Positions 34,117 to 45,445 of a stretch of 64,000 nt of DNA are shown one piece after another. Each line of letters opens with the position of its first letter. The first letter of the stretch is position 1. A program made the translations under genes and the position numbers. The notes beneath the pieces are model-generated. The model did no database searches and was not told the DNA's origin. It was given only the letters and a program-made list of their open reading frames with translations. The DNA lies in contig JANTQA010000047.1 in assembly GCA_027625915.1 (NCBI GenBank), positions 11,160,001-11,224,000 of the forward strand, read 5' to 3'. The DNA is from Anaeramoeba flamelloides (Eukaryota > Metamonada > Anaeramoebidae).

Positions 34117-35458
34117 TAATAGATGTTTTGATGATATCTATGCTTAATTCACGATAAAGTTATAAAAATCGCGATTATTTTTATTAAATCGCGATATTTT
34201 AGAAAATCGCTATAATCAATATTACCACGATAATATCACAAATCTCGATATTCTATAAAATCACGAAAATTGTTATAAAATCCCGATATTCAATATTATC
34301 GTGAAAATATTAAAAATCACGGTATTCTCTAAAATCGCGATAATTCTATAAAATCGCCATAAATGTAAAAATATCGTGATAAAAATTAAATTGCGATATA
34401 ATAGTTGATGGATTTTGGTCTAATTCAGCAATATTTTAACAATGAAATTTTTTGATTCATCAAAAAAAGAGATAATGTGAAAAAAAATTATTCTTTGAAA
34501 AAACAACAAAAAAGATACTTGATCTAATCAAGGATCAGATCAAAGAGTTTTATTGTATTTTCTTTTGATTTGGCTATCAAACTTATCGATCCTTTAAGAT
34601 CAACAACAATAATAACTAAAGATAAATAAATAGTTTCACAGTCAATCGTGGTGTTGTAAATTGTGTTGAATAAAAGAGCTTCTAAAACAACCACCCTTCA
34701 TCTCTCTCTTGTAAGAATGTGTTCTTGAGTTAAAAAAATTTCAATATTCTATGAAAGCTGAAAGGGGTTGGATAACTATTCAAAAGCTTTCACAGCAACC
34801 TAGCCACATTATCACCAATTAAGATTTTTTGCACATTTTATTTTCTTCTTCTTCTTCTCATATGAGTATCTTTGTATTGGACAGAAAACATAACTAGAGC
34901 TGAGAGGTTATTGTTTTGATTGATCACCAATAAGAAGGAAAATTATTCTATATTCTTTTTAGTTATTTAGTTTGTGAAGGTAACAACTCCATTTTAAAAA
35001 AAGCACATCTATTTTATATTCAATTATATTTTTGAAATGAGTTATTATTAGTAAGATCATAAAATTTGTTTGAGATTTTATATTTTGTTAAAAAAAAAAA
35101 ATAAGAAAAGAAAAAAAAAATTTTTTTTCCACTACAAACAGTCTCATGACGTTTACAAAAGTTTTGGTCTTTCAAAACTTTCAAACACTTGAAGACAATT
35201 AATAACCCTTGTAAACACTTTCTAACATTTTTTAAAAAAAGGGGGGGAAGCGTTGTAAAAGTCTCAAGGCTTTGTAAAATTCAAGAGATTTTTTTTAAGG
35301 TGATTTCAAAAAGAAATTCTCATTTTTTCACGATAATTATTTTATTGCGATAATTATGATTTTTCGTGATAAAGCTGGACTAATTGCGATTTTTTTAATA
35401 TTATCATGAATTAATTGTTAGTATCATCATAATATATGTTGTCATCAAAACCTCTAAT
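34117..35458. mobile_element. 1.34-kb element with sub-terminal TCGCGAT repeats
   Basis: The ends form an inverted repeat: left ataatagatgttttgatga, right (inverted) acattagaggttttgatga, and both continue into ttaattcacgataa / ttaattcatgataa. Directly inside the left end (34145-34405) are about thirteen variants of ATCGCGAT spaced roughly 20 bp apart. About four more (ttgcgat, cgtgataa, cacgata) sit inside the right end (35325-35395). Clusters of short sub-terminal repeats are typical of transposase binding sites in hAT, MULE and CACTA elements. The centre has no transposase ORF and contains a smaller foldback at 35130-35302. Confidence 0.65.
35130..35302. mobile_element. Short foldback element nested in the TCGCGAT element
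   Basis: Left end CACTACAAACAGTCTCATGA and right-end inverse (caccttaaaaaaaatctctt) resemble the foldback at 17195-17346; the interior has facing gtttacaaaag and ctttgtaaaa motifs. It includes a G7 run. The copy is diverged. Confidence 0.55.
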
Positions 35459-36868
35459 GTTTTTTTTTTTAAAGAATTTGTTTGAATGAATATAAATATA
35501 TAAATTTAATTACTGGTTGTTAAAACAAACTCTTGATTCATTATTTTGGTTCAACAAACCCAAAGAATATTTTGCTAAAAATTTTAAAAAAAATAAAAAT
35601 ATTTTCAAACATTTTATTATTTTTTAGTTACTAAAATCAAAATAATTTAATCAATCCAAAAGGGGTTGAAGTTGCTTGTTTTTATTGGAAATTTGAAATA
35701 AATAAAGAAAACAATTTTATTTTTTTCGGAAAAATTGAAATTTCATTAGAATTTTTTTTCTTAAAAAATACAACTCGTTTTTTTTTTGTACCGAGTTAAA
35801 CGGAGACTACTAAAACAAGACAGTTTTAAAAGCTAAATGAAAATTAAACTATTCTTTCTATGAGTCGAGAAAATAAATTTCTCTTTTTTGTTATTTTCTT
35901 TAATCAAAAAAAAAAAATAAAAATCTAACCACTGCCAAACATTCAAGTTATAAATGGTTTTCTTTCTAGCGTTTATTTGAAATTTTTTAAAACTCACTTG
36001 GTAATAAATAATCTCAAAAAGTAAATCTCATTAATGAAAACGAGTACCAAATCCCCGATGTCTATTAAAGATTTACATTTTTATAGAAAAATAACACTTC
36101 AAAAAAAAGCAATTTAATACTATTTTCCAGTCTTACTCTAAACTTAATAATGTTTTATCCTTTAGAATTCGAAATTGTAAAAGTGGCTTTCCAAAAAATT
36201 ATTCCATGAAAAAAAAAAATACCTTCTTATTTTTCGAAAAAATGTAGTATTTCAATACATTTCGTTTTTCAGTACAAATCTATTTTAGATAAATCTCTTA
36301 TGATCAAAAATCTGAGTATTAAAACTTTTTTAACCTTGTTAAATCCAAATTTCAACAAGTAACCTTCATCCAATTTCAAATTAAGATATTTTTAATCATG
36401 TTTTTTTCAGAATAAACAAAAAATATTTCAGTTTATTATCTTTGATATTTTTTTATTGTTTATTAGTTTATTGATCAACATTTCCCATTCAATTTTTAAT
36501 ATTCACAGAAGAGTCGATATTATTGTTGGTGTCGATTACTGGAAATTAGAAATAATAAATAATACCGATATTGTAGCGAAAGACATATAATATGAAATTT
36601 TTTTTTTACCATATTTTTGAATTATAGTTTATTTTATGATCTAAATTATTTTTGTTATTTCTTTTTCAACTAAACTATTCACAATTATAAAGTTATTGTT
36701 ATGTGTTCAAAGGGTATTATTGAAACTGTTCATATTTTTTTCAATTTTGAGAAAACATTAAAATTTAATTTCAGAATTCTTATTAAAAACACAACATTTT
36801 TATTTTAATTTTTCATGAAAATGTTAACATTATGGTGCTTTACATCACAAAAATAAAAAATCAAAAAA

Positions 36869-36873
<5 letters not shown>

Positions 36874-36905
<32 letters not shown>
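36874..36905. repeat. ATT trinucleotide microsatellite
   Basis: About ten uninterrupted TTA/ATT units in non-coding sequence. Confidence 0.9.
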
Positions 36906-36906
<1 letters not shown>

Positions 36907-36934
36907 GGGATAAGTTGTTAACCTCTCTTGTTTA

Positions 36935-37480
36935 TCATTAGCTTTTCCAGAATTCCAAATAATAGAGAAAAATCATTGATTTTACTCTTTTCTTTTAAAT
37001 TTTGGAAAATTGTCGTTAGGTTTTTTTTTAATTTTTGAAATAAAAAGAAAATATAAGAAATTTTCTTTTTTTTTTTCTTTAAAAAATTCTAGGCACTTGG
37101 TGGCACTCCACGGAACTTGACGGGCACTTTTGTTAGGATTTTTTTAATTTAACACATTAAACTAAAATACCAAGACAAAAATTTTCTTTTTATTTCAAAA
37201 ATTAATAAAAAAGCTTCGTTAGGTTTTCTTGAGTTTTCTGTTTATTTGGAAAATCAATAGATTTTCGTTCGGTTTTTTTTACTTTAGAAATAAAATAGAA
37301 ACCCCCAAAAAAACCTATAACACTTAACAGATAAAACAAAATACCTCAAGAAAATCACAGTTAGGTTTTTTTTAATTTAAAAGAATAGAGAAAAGTCTTA
37401 GATTGTACTCTATTATTTTGAATTCTGGAAAACCACCGTTAGCTTTTTCAGAATTTAAAAATTAAAAAAAAAATTCAAAA
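36935..37480. repeat. Degenerate array with GTTAGG-poly(T) units
   Basis: Five to six variants of a cgttaggtttttttt-aatttt motif occur at about 37015, 37130, 37210, 37268, 37362 and 37437, separated by 60-110 bp. Several are paired with aaataaa(a/g)agaaa or ttctggaaaa phrases. One unit also occurs near 29230. No coding role is visible. Confidence 0.5.
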
Positions 37481-37883
37481 ATTATCTTTTTATTTTGAGA
37501 AATTTTATTTCCCAAATTTGTGTTACTTGAAGTGTTCTGAGGCAACATAATTTGGAAATGTTGTGAATTGCAAACCAAATGTAAAATAAATTCCTATGTA
37601 ATAATTATTTGTCCAAATTAGCTCAAATAATAATAAGGAATTGATCTTGTTTAAAATTCAATTTTAATTGGGAATGGGTGGAAACCAACTCGAACGGGTT
37701 TTAAATAAGCACATCATCGGTCTAGAAAAACACATATTTAAAATAATTTATTTGACAAATAAAAGTATTGATTTCAAGGATCTTAATTTTTCATTTTCTT
37801 TTTTACAATTATAAATAAACAATCAATGAAATCAAAATAATAATAAAATGAAAAAAAAAAAATAATTTAAATGAAAATCATAG

Positions 37884-38851
37884 GGTATTATATGAACAAT
37901 TACAATAACAATTTCCCACAAATGGAAAATATGAGACCTTTTGTTGGTCTATTTGGGATGACGAATGATCCATTCCATAATAGTATGAATCAAAATCGAG
38001 GAATGCCATTATATCCAAATCAAAAACCCCAAGAGCAGGGTTTACAAAATAATCAACAAAATAGTTCAAATGAGCAAAAATATTATCCAAATTTCGATGA
38101 GAATAATAATTCATTTTTAAGAAGTAAATTTGGGTATTATGGATCTGATGATTTTTATGAATTAGGATTTAAAACAGAATACCAACAATTTTTTTCAAAA
38201 GGCAATCACGAAGAAAATGAATATTTTAGACAAGAAAGAAGAAATAATGAAAAAATTCAACTAGAGCAGCAACAGAATTTAAAATCCGAAATAGAAGAAT
38301 TAATAATGCTGAAATCCACCCCAGAGGAATTTGGATTAAATTCTGATCTATGTGTTGTAATTTCAGGAATTTCTTATAAAATTAAACAAAAACCATTATT
38401 GGTGTCCTTTTTCAAAAATTGTAAAGTTGCTATTGATAAAAATAATAGCACAAAAATTGAATTTCTTTATCGCACAGAATCTAGATATTGCTTTGTGGAA
38501 TTCGAAACGAAACAGGATGTTGAAAATGCTTTAAGATATGATAAAAGTCGTCTTTTAAATGTATTTTTAAGAATGTTCAATCCTCCAAAGCGGAAATTGA
38601 AAAACGTTTTTACAAACAAATCCGGTCAAAAATTTGTTTTGAATTCAAATACAAAAAATGCGTATTTTGATGTCTTAATGAGAAGTGATTCATCAAATAC
38701 TAACGAATCAGATGAACAAAATACAAAGGAATCGGATGATGACGATATTGATGAAAAAAATAATATAAAAACAACAACCATTAATATAAAAAGGCAGAAT
38801 CTTTTTTCTTTATCAAAATCTTCGTCTTTAAATCTCTTTAAAAAAAAATGA
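37884..38851 (+). CDS. RRM-domain protein, probable last exon of the 29955 gene
   Basis: The ORF is open from 37871, but AAAATCATAG|GG at 37883/37884 is a good acceptor whose phase matches the donor at 32152, giving NHQNGYYMNNYNNNF across the join. An ATG start at 37871 for a separate 326-residue gene remains possible. The first third is N/Q-rich and disordered with a short helical QLEQQQ segment. Residues about 155-245 of the local ORF form an RRM: RNP2-like LCVVISGI, RNP1-like RYCFVEFE and the following alanine helix DVENALRYD are all in place, so single-stranded RNA binding is likely. A Ser/Asp/Glu-rich acidic tail and a short basic end follow, with a TGA stop. Which RNA it binds cannot be inferred. 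Confidence 0.75.
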
Positions 38852-40348
38852 GTTACTTAAAAATCAAAAAGAAAAAATTAATTTTAAAAATAATGGTTTA
38901 AAGAATAATGGACGACCGACTAATTTTTCAATTCCAAACAATCAAAACAAGAAAAAAATATTAATTTTCTTGAAAACTTTTTCTAGGGTTTTTTTGAATT
39001 TTTATTTATTTTTATTTTTATAACACGAAATATTACATTTATTCTTTTTTAGAAATAAATATAAATATATTTATTAATAATTTTTTTATTAATATTTTAT
39101 TTTTTTTTTTTACTTATTTTTTTTTTAACCTTATCACAAAAAAAAACAATTTAATTTAGAATCCACATATTTTTCAATAAATCTCAAATTTTACTTTAAA
39201 ATTTTTCTATTTTAATTTTAATAAACTCCATTTCACTAAAAGGGAGAGGCTAAAAAAGAAAAATTCACTTTTTTTTTTTATATGATCTTTGAAGAATAAA
39301 TACGAAAAATGTAGAATAATAAACATCAAAGTATAGTTGATATTATGGATAAAACTAATAAATCAAGATATACCTAACTTAGATGACTCGAAAAAATATA
39401 TTATATATATTCTTAAATATAATTTATAATATGTTTAAATAATGATCACTAATAAAAAAAAAACAAATTTTTGAATTTTTTTATTTCCTTTTCCAAATCT
39501 AAAAATGAGAAACCCAAAAATAAAAGTATTCTAGTATTATATAATATCTATTTAGAACTGCCCAAAAGTAACTATTTATTAAATTATTTTAATTTCAAAG
39601 ATTAACTTAATAATCATCAACATAAAATATCCTAAAACTGATTAATTTTGTTTCCTTTTTATAAAACGAGTTGTATTATCAATTTATTTCCAATATTTCA
39701 AAAATAATTTGTCATAGAATCTGTATATTGATCATTTATTTAATATTTTTAAAAAAATTGAATTTTTTAGCAACTATTCTTTATTTCCGAACCAATTTAT
39801 GAGTGATATTTTGTAGCTTTGATGTCTGAATTTTAATATCAGTCTTTAAATTGGTGGTGAAAATAATATTTTTTAAGAAAATAATTGTTTTTTTTTGAGA
39901 CAAGTATCATTCTTAATTCATGACATCCAACTTTGCGTCTGTAAAATTCTAATAAATTTTAATAAATTTTTTGTTCAATTTCCATTTTTATAAATCTTCT
40001 AACTGTTTCTTATCAAACAGTCCACTACAATGAATATTTCCAAGAACAACTAAATTTACAGAGTTTGTTAACACTTGACTTTATAAAATGCATTATTCAA
40101 ATCTTAATCATGAATAATTTCAAAAATGAAGATCAAGTAAAAATTTCCAAACTTAAATTGCAATTTATTGTAACTTTACTACTTGATTTTTTAGAGACAT
40201 TTGAAAAATGTAGAACTAATGTGACTTAAACTCAACGACAACATAATTTAATTTTATTGTTCTCCTTGATATCACTAATACCGGAAGGAACTAAATTTTT
40301 TAATATTTTTCATTTTTTATTTTTTCAATTTTATTCTTCTTTTTCATA
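38852..40348. other. Intergenic region with TTAA-type relic
   Basis: Most of it (about 39450-40260) is a decayed copy of the TTAA-type MITE. The 90 bp immediately before 40349 are T-rich, with no recognisable promoter element. No coding sequence. Confidence 0.65.
39450..40260. mobile_element. Decayed TTAA-type MITE
   Basis: Collinear with 41610-42368: ccttttccaaatctaaaaat, cataaaatatcctaaa, agagacatttgaaaaa and others match in order. Both termini are lost. It lies just upstream of the V-ATPase subunit G gene. Confidence 0.55.
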
Positions 40349-40705
40349 ATGAGCGACGATCTCATCCAAAAATTACTTCAAGCTGAACAAACAGCAAGCA
40401 AAAAAATTCGAGAGGCTAGAGCGTATCGAACCAAAAAAGTCCATGCAGCTAAGGTGGAAGCAATTCAAGAAATCAAACTTTTACGTGATGAAAAACTCAA
40501 GGAATTTGAAAACTATAAAAAAGAAAGGTTAGGATCAACAGAAGAACAAACCAAAGAAAATAATAAAAAAACAGAAATTGAAATCCAAAAAATTCGGAAA
40601 CAAGCCCAAATTAATCAAAACCAAGTTGTAGATCTCCTAATTAAAACCGTCTTGAATGTTGACACACAAATGATTTTGGATCAAAATAAAAAACTAAAAC
40701 ATTAA
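40349..40705 (+). CDS. V-type proton ATPase subunit G
   Basis: A 118-residue intact ORF, the usual length for eukaryotic subunit G. The N-terminus SDDLIQKLLQAEQTASKKI followed by REARAYRTKKVHAAKVEA matches the family's IQ.LL.AE..A...V..AR..K...LK.AK.EA pattern. The rest is one continuous charged helix ending with the conserved short hydrophobic segment VVDLLIKTVLNV. Subunit G pairs with subunit E to form the peripheral stalks that hold the catalytic V1 head against the membrane sector, so the protein is cytosolic on acidic organelles such as contractile vacuoles, lysosomes and endosomes. It is a single exon, ATG to TAA, with no odd features. The coding GC content stands out from its flanks. 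Confidence 0.93.
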   Translation: MSDDLIQKLLQAEQTASKKIREARAYRTKKVHAAKVEAIQEIKLLRDEKLKEFENYKKERLGSTEEQTKENNKKTEIEIQKIRKQAQINQNQVVDLLIKTVLNVDTQMILDQNKKLKH

Positions 40706-41609
40706 TGAAAAAAAAATAATGAAAAAAAAAAGAAGAAAATTTATAAAAATTTGTTGGTTGGTTGGACCGCGAATTAATTTCTTCTTTTTCTTTTCAACAT
40801 TTGAAGATCAGTGTTTGAAGATTTTTGTTTTGCATACTCCTCAGCGAATTTAAAAAAAAAAAAAAGTTTTAATAAAATTAAACCAATTTCAATTAAGAAT
40901 TGTTTTCTGCTGGTTTGTAATTTTTTTAACTTTTTTTCAAGGTAAAACTGAGATGAAATAAGAGGACTAAAACCAAAAATAGTACTCTGCTCTTTTAAAA
41001 ACGTGAGGACTTTATTCGAATTAAAACTTTTATAAAAATAAAGTTTTCAAAAAGTGAGAATAAAAGTTTTAAAAGTGTTTCTCAAACCTTTTGACTCACT
41101 CAATTGGGCAGTTTGGCTATCACTTTTTAATTCTTTTGTTCCTACTTTTTTAAAACTTCTTTCCCCCATTCTTTTAAATTCTTATTTTTGAAAATTGAAT
41201 TACAAACTTATCATCTCTTTTTCACAGATAAATTCACAAAAATGTTTTTAACTTTTTTGTTAACCTTCCTATATTTGAAAATGTTTTTATGAGCTTTGAA
41301 GAAAGAATTTTATTGGTCAAATGACAAAGAAAGCTTGTAAATTAGTTGACAAACAAGACTTGGAGTTGGTTTCTTACAAGATATAAAAAAATGGAAATTG
41401 AACCAAAAAGTTTAAAACTTTTTTTCTAAATATATCAGTATCTTAATTAATTTTAAAAGCCATTTGAACAATTAATTATCTTGATGCAAAACAAACTAAT
41501 TTAATTAACGGGGTTGAAATCAGTTTTTAATTCTATTTATTATATACACGACATTTAATTCCTCTATGTCTATCAAGTTAGAAATCGTTTTTTTTTTTTT
41601 TTTTTACTT

Positions 41610-42368
41610 TTAAGGGATTAGCGTCACCATAGATTTCTCTAGAATCAAAGTATGTTGTAATTGGGTGTAAATGATATTAGTGCACCATGGCTCAAATAGC
41701 TCTAAAAAATCTATTATAAATCTTATTGCACAATAAATTATTACATTTTTTACTAATGATCAACAATTAAAAAAGTTCCATTTTTGAAAATTTTTTTTTT
41801 TTCCTTTCCCAAATCTAAAAATAGAAACCAAAAATAATATTATTCCAGAAATTTAATAATTTAGATTTAGAACTTCCAAAAGTAACTATTTTTATATTTT
41901 TTTAATTTCAAAGATTAACCCAATAATCATCAACATAAAAGCACAAAGGCTGATTAGTTTTGTTTGCTTTTTATAAAGAAACTTGTAGCATCAATATATT
42001 TCCATGATTTGAGAAATAATTTTTCAAAAAAATTTATTCGTTAATTATTTAATTTTTAAAAAAAAACGAATTTTTTAGTAACTTATCTACATTTTGCCAC
42101 AAATTTAAGAAAGATATTTTGTGACTTTGGATGTCTGAATATTGATAATTCAACCTTTAAATTTATGGCGAAATGTAGATTTTATTTTGAAATGGTTGGG
42201 TTTTTTACTAATACATAGATCATTTTTAATTAATGAGATCTACAAATATTAATACTTGACTAATCAATTTTTTTAGAGACATTTGAACCATTTAGCACTA
42301 ATGTGGTTAAACCCAATAACTACATACTTTGATTCTAGGCTTTTTATTGGTAGACGATAATCCCTTAA
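41610..42368. mobile_element. TTAA-flanked MITE (piggyBac-like target), copy 1
   Basis: Starts TTAAGGGATTAGCGTCACCA and ends ataatcccttaa. The inverted termini extend about 60 bp, with the shared core agaatcaaagtatgt and then a ttgggt block. The TTAA duplication and GGG terminus fit the piggyBac superfamily; the insertion at 53681 proves the TTAA target. It has no ORF and is non-autonomous. Confidence 0.8.
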
Positions 42369-43355
42369 GGGAACTTTTACTACCATAATGCAATTAAGAG
42401 ATTTCAATATATTCCCTACCCAGACAATAAAATTTCAATTTTCTTCAAAGAATTAAGATAATTTAATGAAATAATTCCAAAAATATGTTGAATTATCAAC
42501 TTTTTAAAATGAAAAAAAATGGATTAAAATTTACAAAAACAATAATTCATTTTTGAAAACACTATTCAATTTAAGTCTCATCAAAATTAAATTGGATTGT
42601 TAATACATACTTTAGTTACCCAAATAAGGAAAAAAAAAATATTTTTTTTAAGGAATAATTTTTGAATATAATGTGTATATATTTTTTTTTGATTATTGTT
42701 TGAGTTATAAAAAAAAATAGATTGTTTTTTATTATGACCAATCTTTTTTTCATTTAATTGGTTTATTGATATACATTATTCTCTGTCTTATATGTTCTAT
42801 AATAATATTCCCGAAAAAGGTTTATCGATCTCAAAAATAAGTTGAATTTTTCACTTTACAGTTGTCAAAATAATGTGTGATGACAGGTTTAACCCTTTTT
42901 TCAACCCAAGAATCAATGATACTTTTTCCATGAAGATATATACATAAATGTATCAAAGAAACCAACTTTAAACAATAATTTAACATGGTATTGGTTTCTT
43001 AAAGTTCTCTTGATTAAAAAAACCTTAAAATGAAAGCTCAAATTTGGAATTGTTCTCTGAAAGAAAAAGATTTAAATTGTTGAGACATTTTTTTCCAAAA
43101 AAAAGAGAGAGAGAGAGTGAGATATTTTTCAAAGGATTTTTACCAGATTTAAAATTACCTTCTAATTAGACAATTTATTAAATAATAGAAAAAAAAATAA
43201 TCTTATCAGAATAGCACTATTTAAATGTTTAATTAGGGTTTTGAAATAAAAACCCTTATTATAAAGAAGGGTAGAACATAGGTACATTAAAATAATCCAA
43301 TAAATCAATAATTAAGAAAAAATAGGTATGGGGTTGATTTCATAAAATTCCAATA

Positions 43356-43551
43356 CAGTCAGTTCCACTTTTAAGGTACAAACTTTCAACTAAATTTAAG
43401 GTTCAAAAAAATCTCAAATTAAGGAACAAAATCTCTAATATTTTTTTTTACAATTTATTTCACTAGAATATGAATATTGTGCCTTAATTTGGGATTTTTA
43501 TTGTGCCTTAAATTCCGTTGAAAGTTTGTGCCTTAAAAGTGGAACTGACTG
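43356..43551. mobile_element. Foldback MITE, CAGTCAGTT family, intact copy
   Basis: A 196-bp near-perfect palindrome. CAGTCAGTTCCACTTTTAAG at the left is exactly mirrored at the right (cttaaaagtggaactgactg). TA flanks both ends (43354-43355, 43552-43553). The best-preserved of three copies. If transcribed it would form a long hairpin. Confidence 0.85.
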
Positions 43552-44977
43552 TATTAAAAACGAAAATTTAAAAATCAAGGGTATTTTGAAAAATTTTTTC
43601 AAAAAATTTTTAACATCAAAAAACCAATAATTTCAATTGATTAGAAAAAATTATGTTTATTTTGAACTAATTTAATTCTCGATATAAAATTTACTATAAA
43701 TATTTAGGGTTTTCCCTTCAACTTTGATTTGAATGGTTGTTACGATTGGGTAGTGAATTACATGTTTTCTTGAGAGAAGAAGAAGAAAAACGCCTGGGTT
43801 GTTTTTTGAAACACTGATTAAACTTTTCTGCAAACATTATTTTAAGAAATTTTCTGTTGAAAAAAAAAAATAATAAATTATTTTCCACAAGAGATTTAAA
43901 TGCTAAAAAGTAATATGATATTTGAACAAAAGTAAAAAAATTTTGTTTTCAAATCTTTTTTCAAAATATTAAAAAAATTGACAATTTTGTCTTTTTTGTT
44001 GTTACTCCCTTAAATTCTTTTCCCCCTACACGTTTTTTCTTCAACGTTCGTTTAATAAATATTGTTCTCTATTTTATCACATACGCTTGGAAAGATAATC
44101 CAAAATAAGTTATATTCTAGTTGTCACTTCTTTCTCCTCAACAATCAAATTCAAACCATTTTTTAAATACTGATAAAGTCATAAATCACAGAAAAGTATT
44201 AATTCGTTTTAAATTAGACGAATTTTTTTGCACAAACTTTGAATCAAGTAGTCTATTTGTTAGAATATGAAGAAACTTTGTAAAATGGTTTGATTTCATA
44301 AGATTATTTCTCTTGAATTGTAATTTAAGTTGAGTTTATATGATTTTAAAAATGGGAAATTGAACTAAAAATTTTATGAAATAACTATGAAGGTAACAGT
44401 ACTTCAAATAAAAAGAAAAAATCTTTATTGACTTGTTTTGGAATATATCTGGGAAAACCCCAACTTTTCTACTCCTTCTCCAACCAAAAAAAAACTTGTT
44501 TTTAATTGACTAATAGTTATTTAACTTTTCAGATAATTCAAATATTGGTTTTAATGAATAAAAATTGCTTTCAAAAAGAACCCAAAACAAGAACCAATTT
44601 GCTCACTTGAAAATGATTCAAATACGATAAACCCTGCAATCGTAAAGCCACATACTTTGTATGTTTTTTTATTCTTTCAAAAACAATCTTTGAGAGTTGA
44701 AAACTTTGGTTTGATAAAGAAAAATGATTGTTAACATTCAGTCAAGACTAAAAATTTAAAGAAGGAGATTTAAATTGTGTGATTCAATACTTGAGGTTAT
44801 TTGAGCTAATGTACTTGAAAACTTTTAATTGTTTCTTGTTCAAAAACTCTAACTTTTTGTGATCCAAATTCTAATTGTTGACGATATTTCTTAAAATATT
44901 GATTGACTTCATCGGTTAGTCAGTCTCCACTAATTGAGTTTATTTCATTTTCATTCAGTCTTGATGATCTTTCGCTA

Positions 44978-45131
44978 CTGGTATTTGAATTCTAAATGGG
45001 ACAAAATTTTTACTTTCATTTTCAATATTTGTCTTTAACAAAAAGATTTTTCTAGGAAGTAGAGGTTGTAATTTGGGATCTATTTGAAAATTCAAGTGAA
45101 AATTTTTTCCCATTTAGAATTCAAATACCAG
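44978..45131. mobile_element. Foldback MITE, CTGGTATTTGAA family, solo copy
   Basis: A 154-bp element flanked by TA (44976-44977, 45132-45133). Left CTGGTATTTGAATTCTAAAT, right inverted the same 20 bases, followed by gggacaaaattttta / gggaaaaaattttca. The same kind of element is nested inside copies A and B of the TTTCAGTCAAA family; a longer relative is at 54995-55398. Confidence 0.8.
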
Positions 45132-45445
45132 TAAATAAAACAAAAACGTTTTGATCTCTGTAAACAAGATTGAAAAAGTTTCCTTCTTTTGGTGAGTGTT
45201 TCGTCAAGATTATGTGTTGATTTTTTTCTCAAAAAAACTGAAGAAATATTTTATTTAGAAAATTTTCCAAAAAACAATTCTACGAAAAAAATGGGAAAGC
45301 ATAAAACAAATCAGACTCTTCTTGTTTCTACCAAAAGTAAACCTTAAAAGTGTGTCAAAAATTAAGACAACGAATAAACTAAAAAACATTTCTGATTTTT
45401 TCATTTTTTTCCGCTAAACTATCTCTAGCTAAATAAAAAACAATA

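Larger units (their letters stand above)
32152..37883 (+). other. Probable 5.7-kb intron (or intergenic region) packed with elements
   Basis: If the two flanking exons are one gene, this is a GT (32152) to AG (37883) intron joining G + GG as a Gly codon. Contents in order: an inverted fragment of the ATTACCAAGAAAGTG family (about 32250-32400), two back-to-back members of the TTTCAGTCAAA family, the TCGCGAT element (34117-35458), an ATT microsatellite (36874-36905) and a degenerate GTTAGG-containing array (36935-37480). No coding exon was seen. Confidence 0.5.
40706..45445. other. 4.7-kb gene-free repeat-rich region
   Basis: Contains the TTAA-type MITE (41610-42368), foldbacks at 43356-43551 and 44978-45131, and sequence at about 42395-42590 that resembles 50060-50240. 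A sequence near 44262-44390 resembles 24715-24830. No coding ORF was seen on either strand. Confidence 0.65.

Noticed and set aside
34145-34405. CRISPR-like or satellite array
   Set aside because: Units are short, degenerate and confined to an element end bounded by inverted termini, which fits a transposon better.
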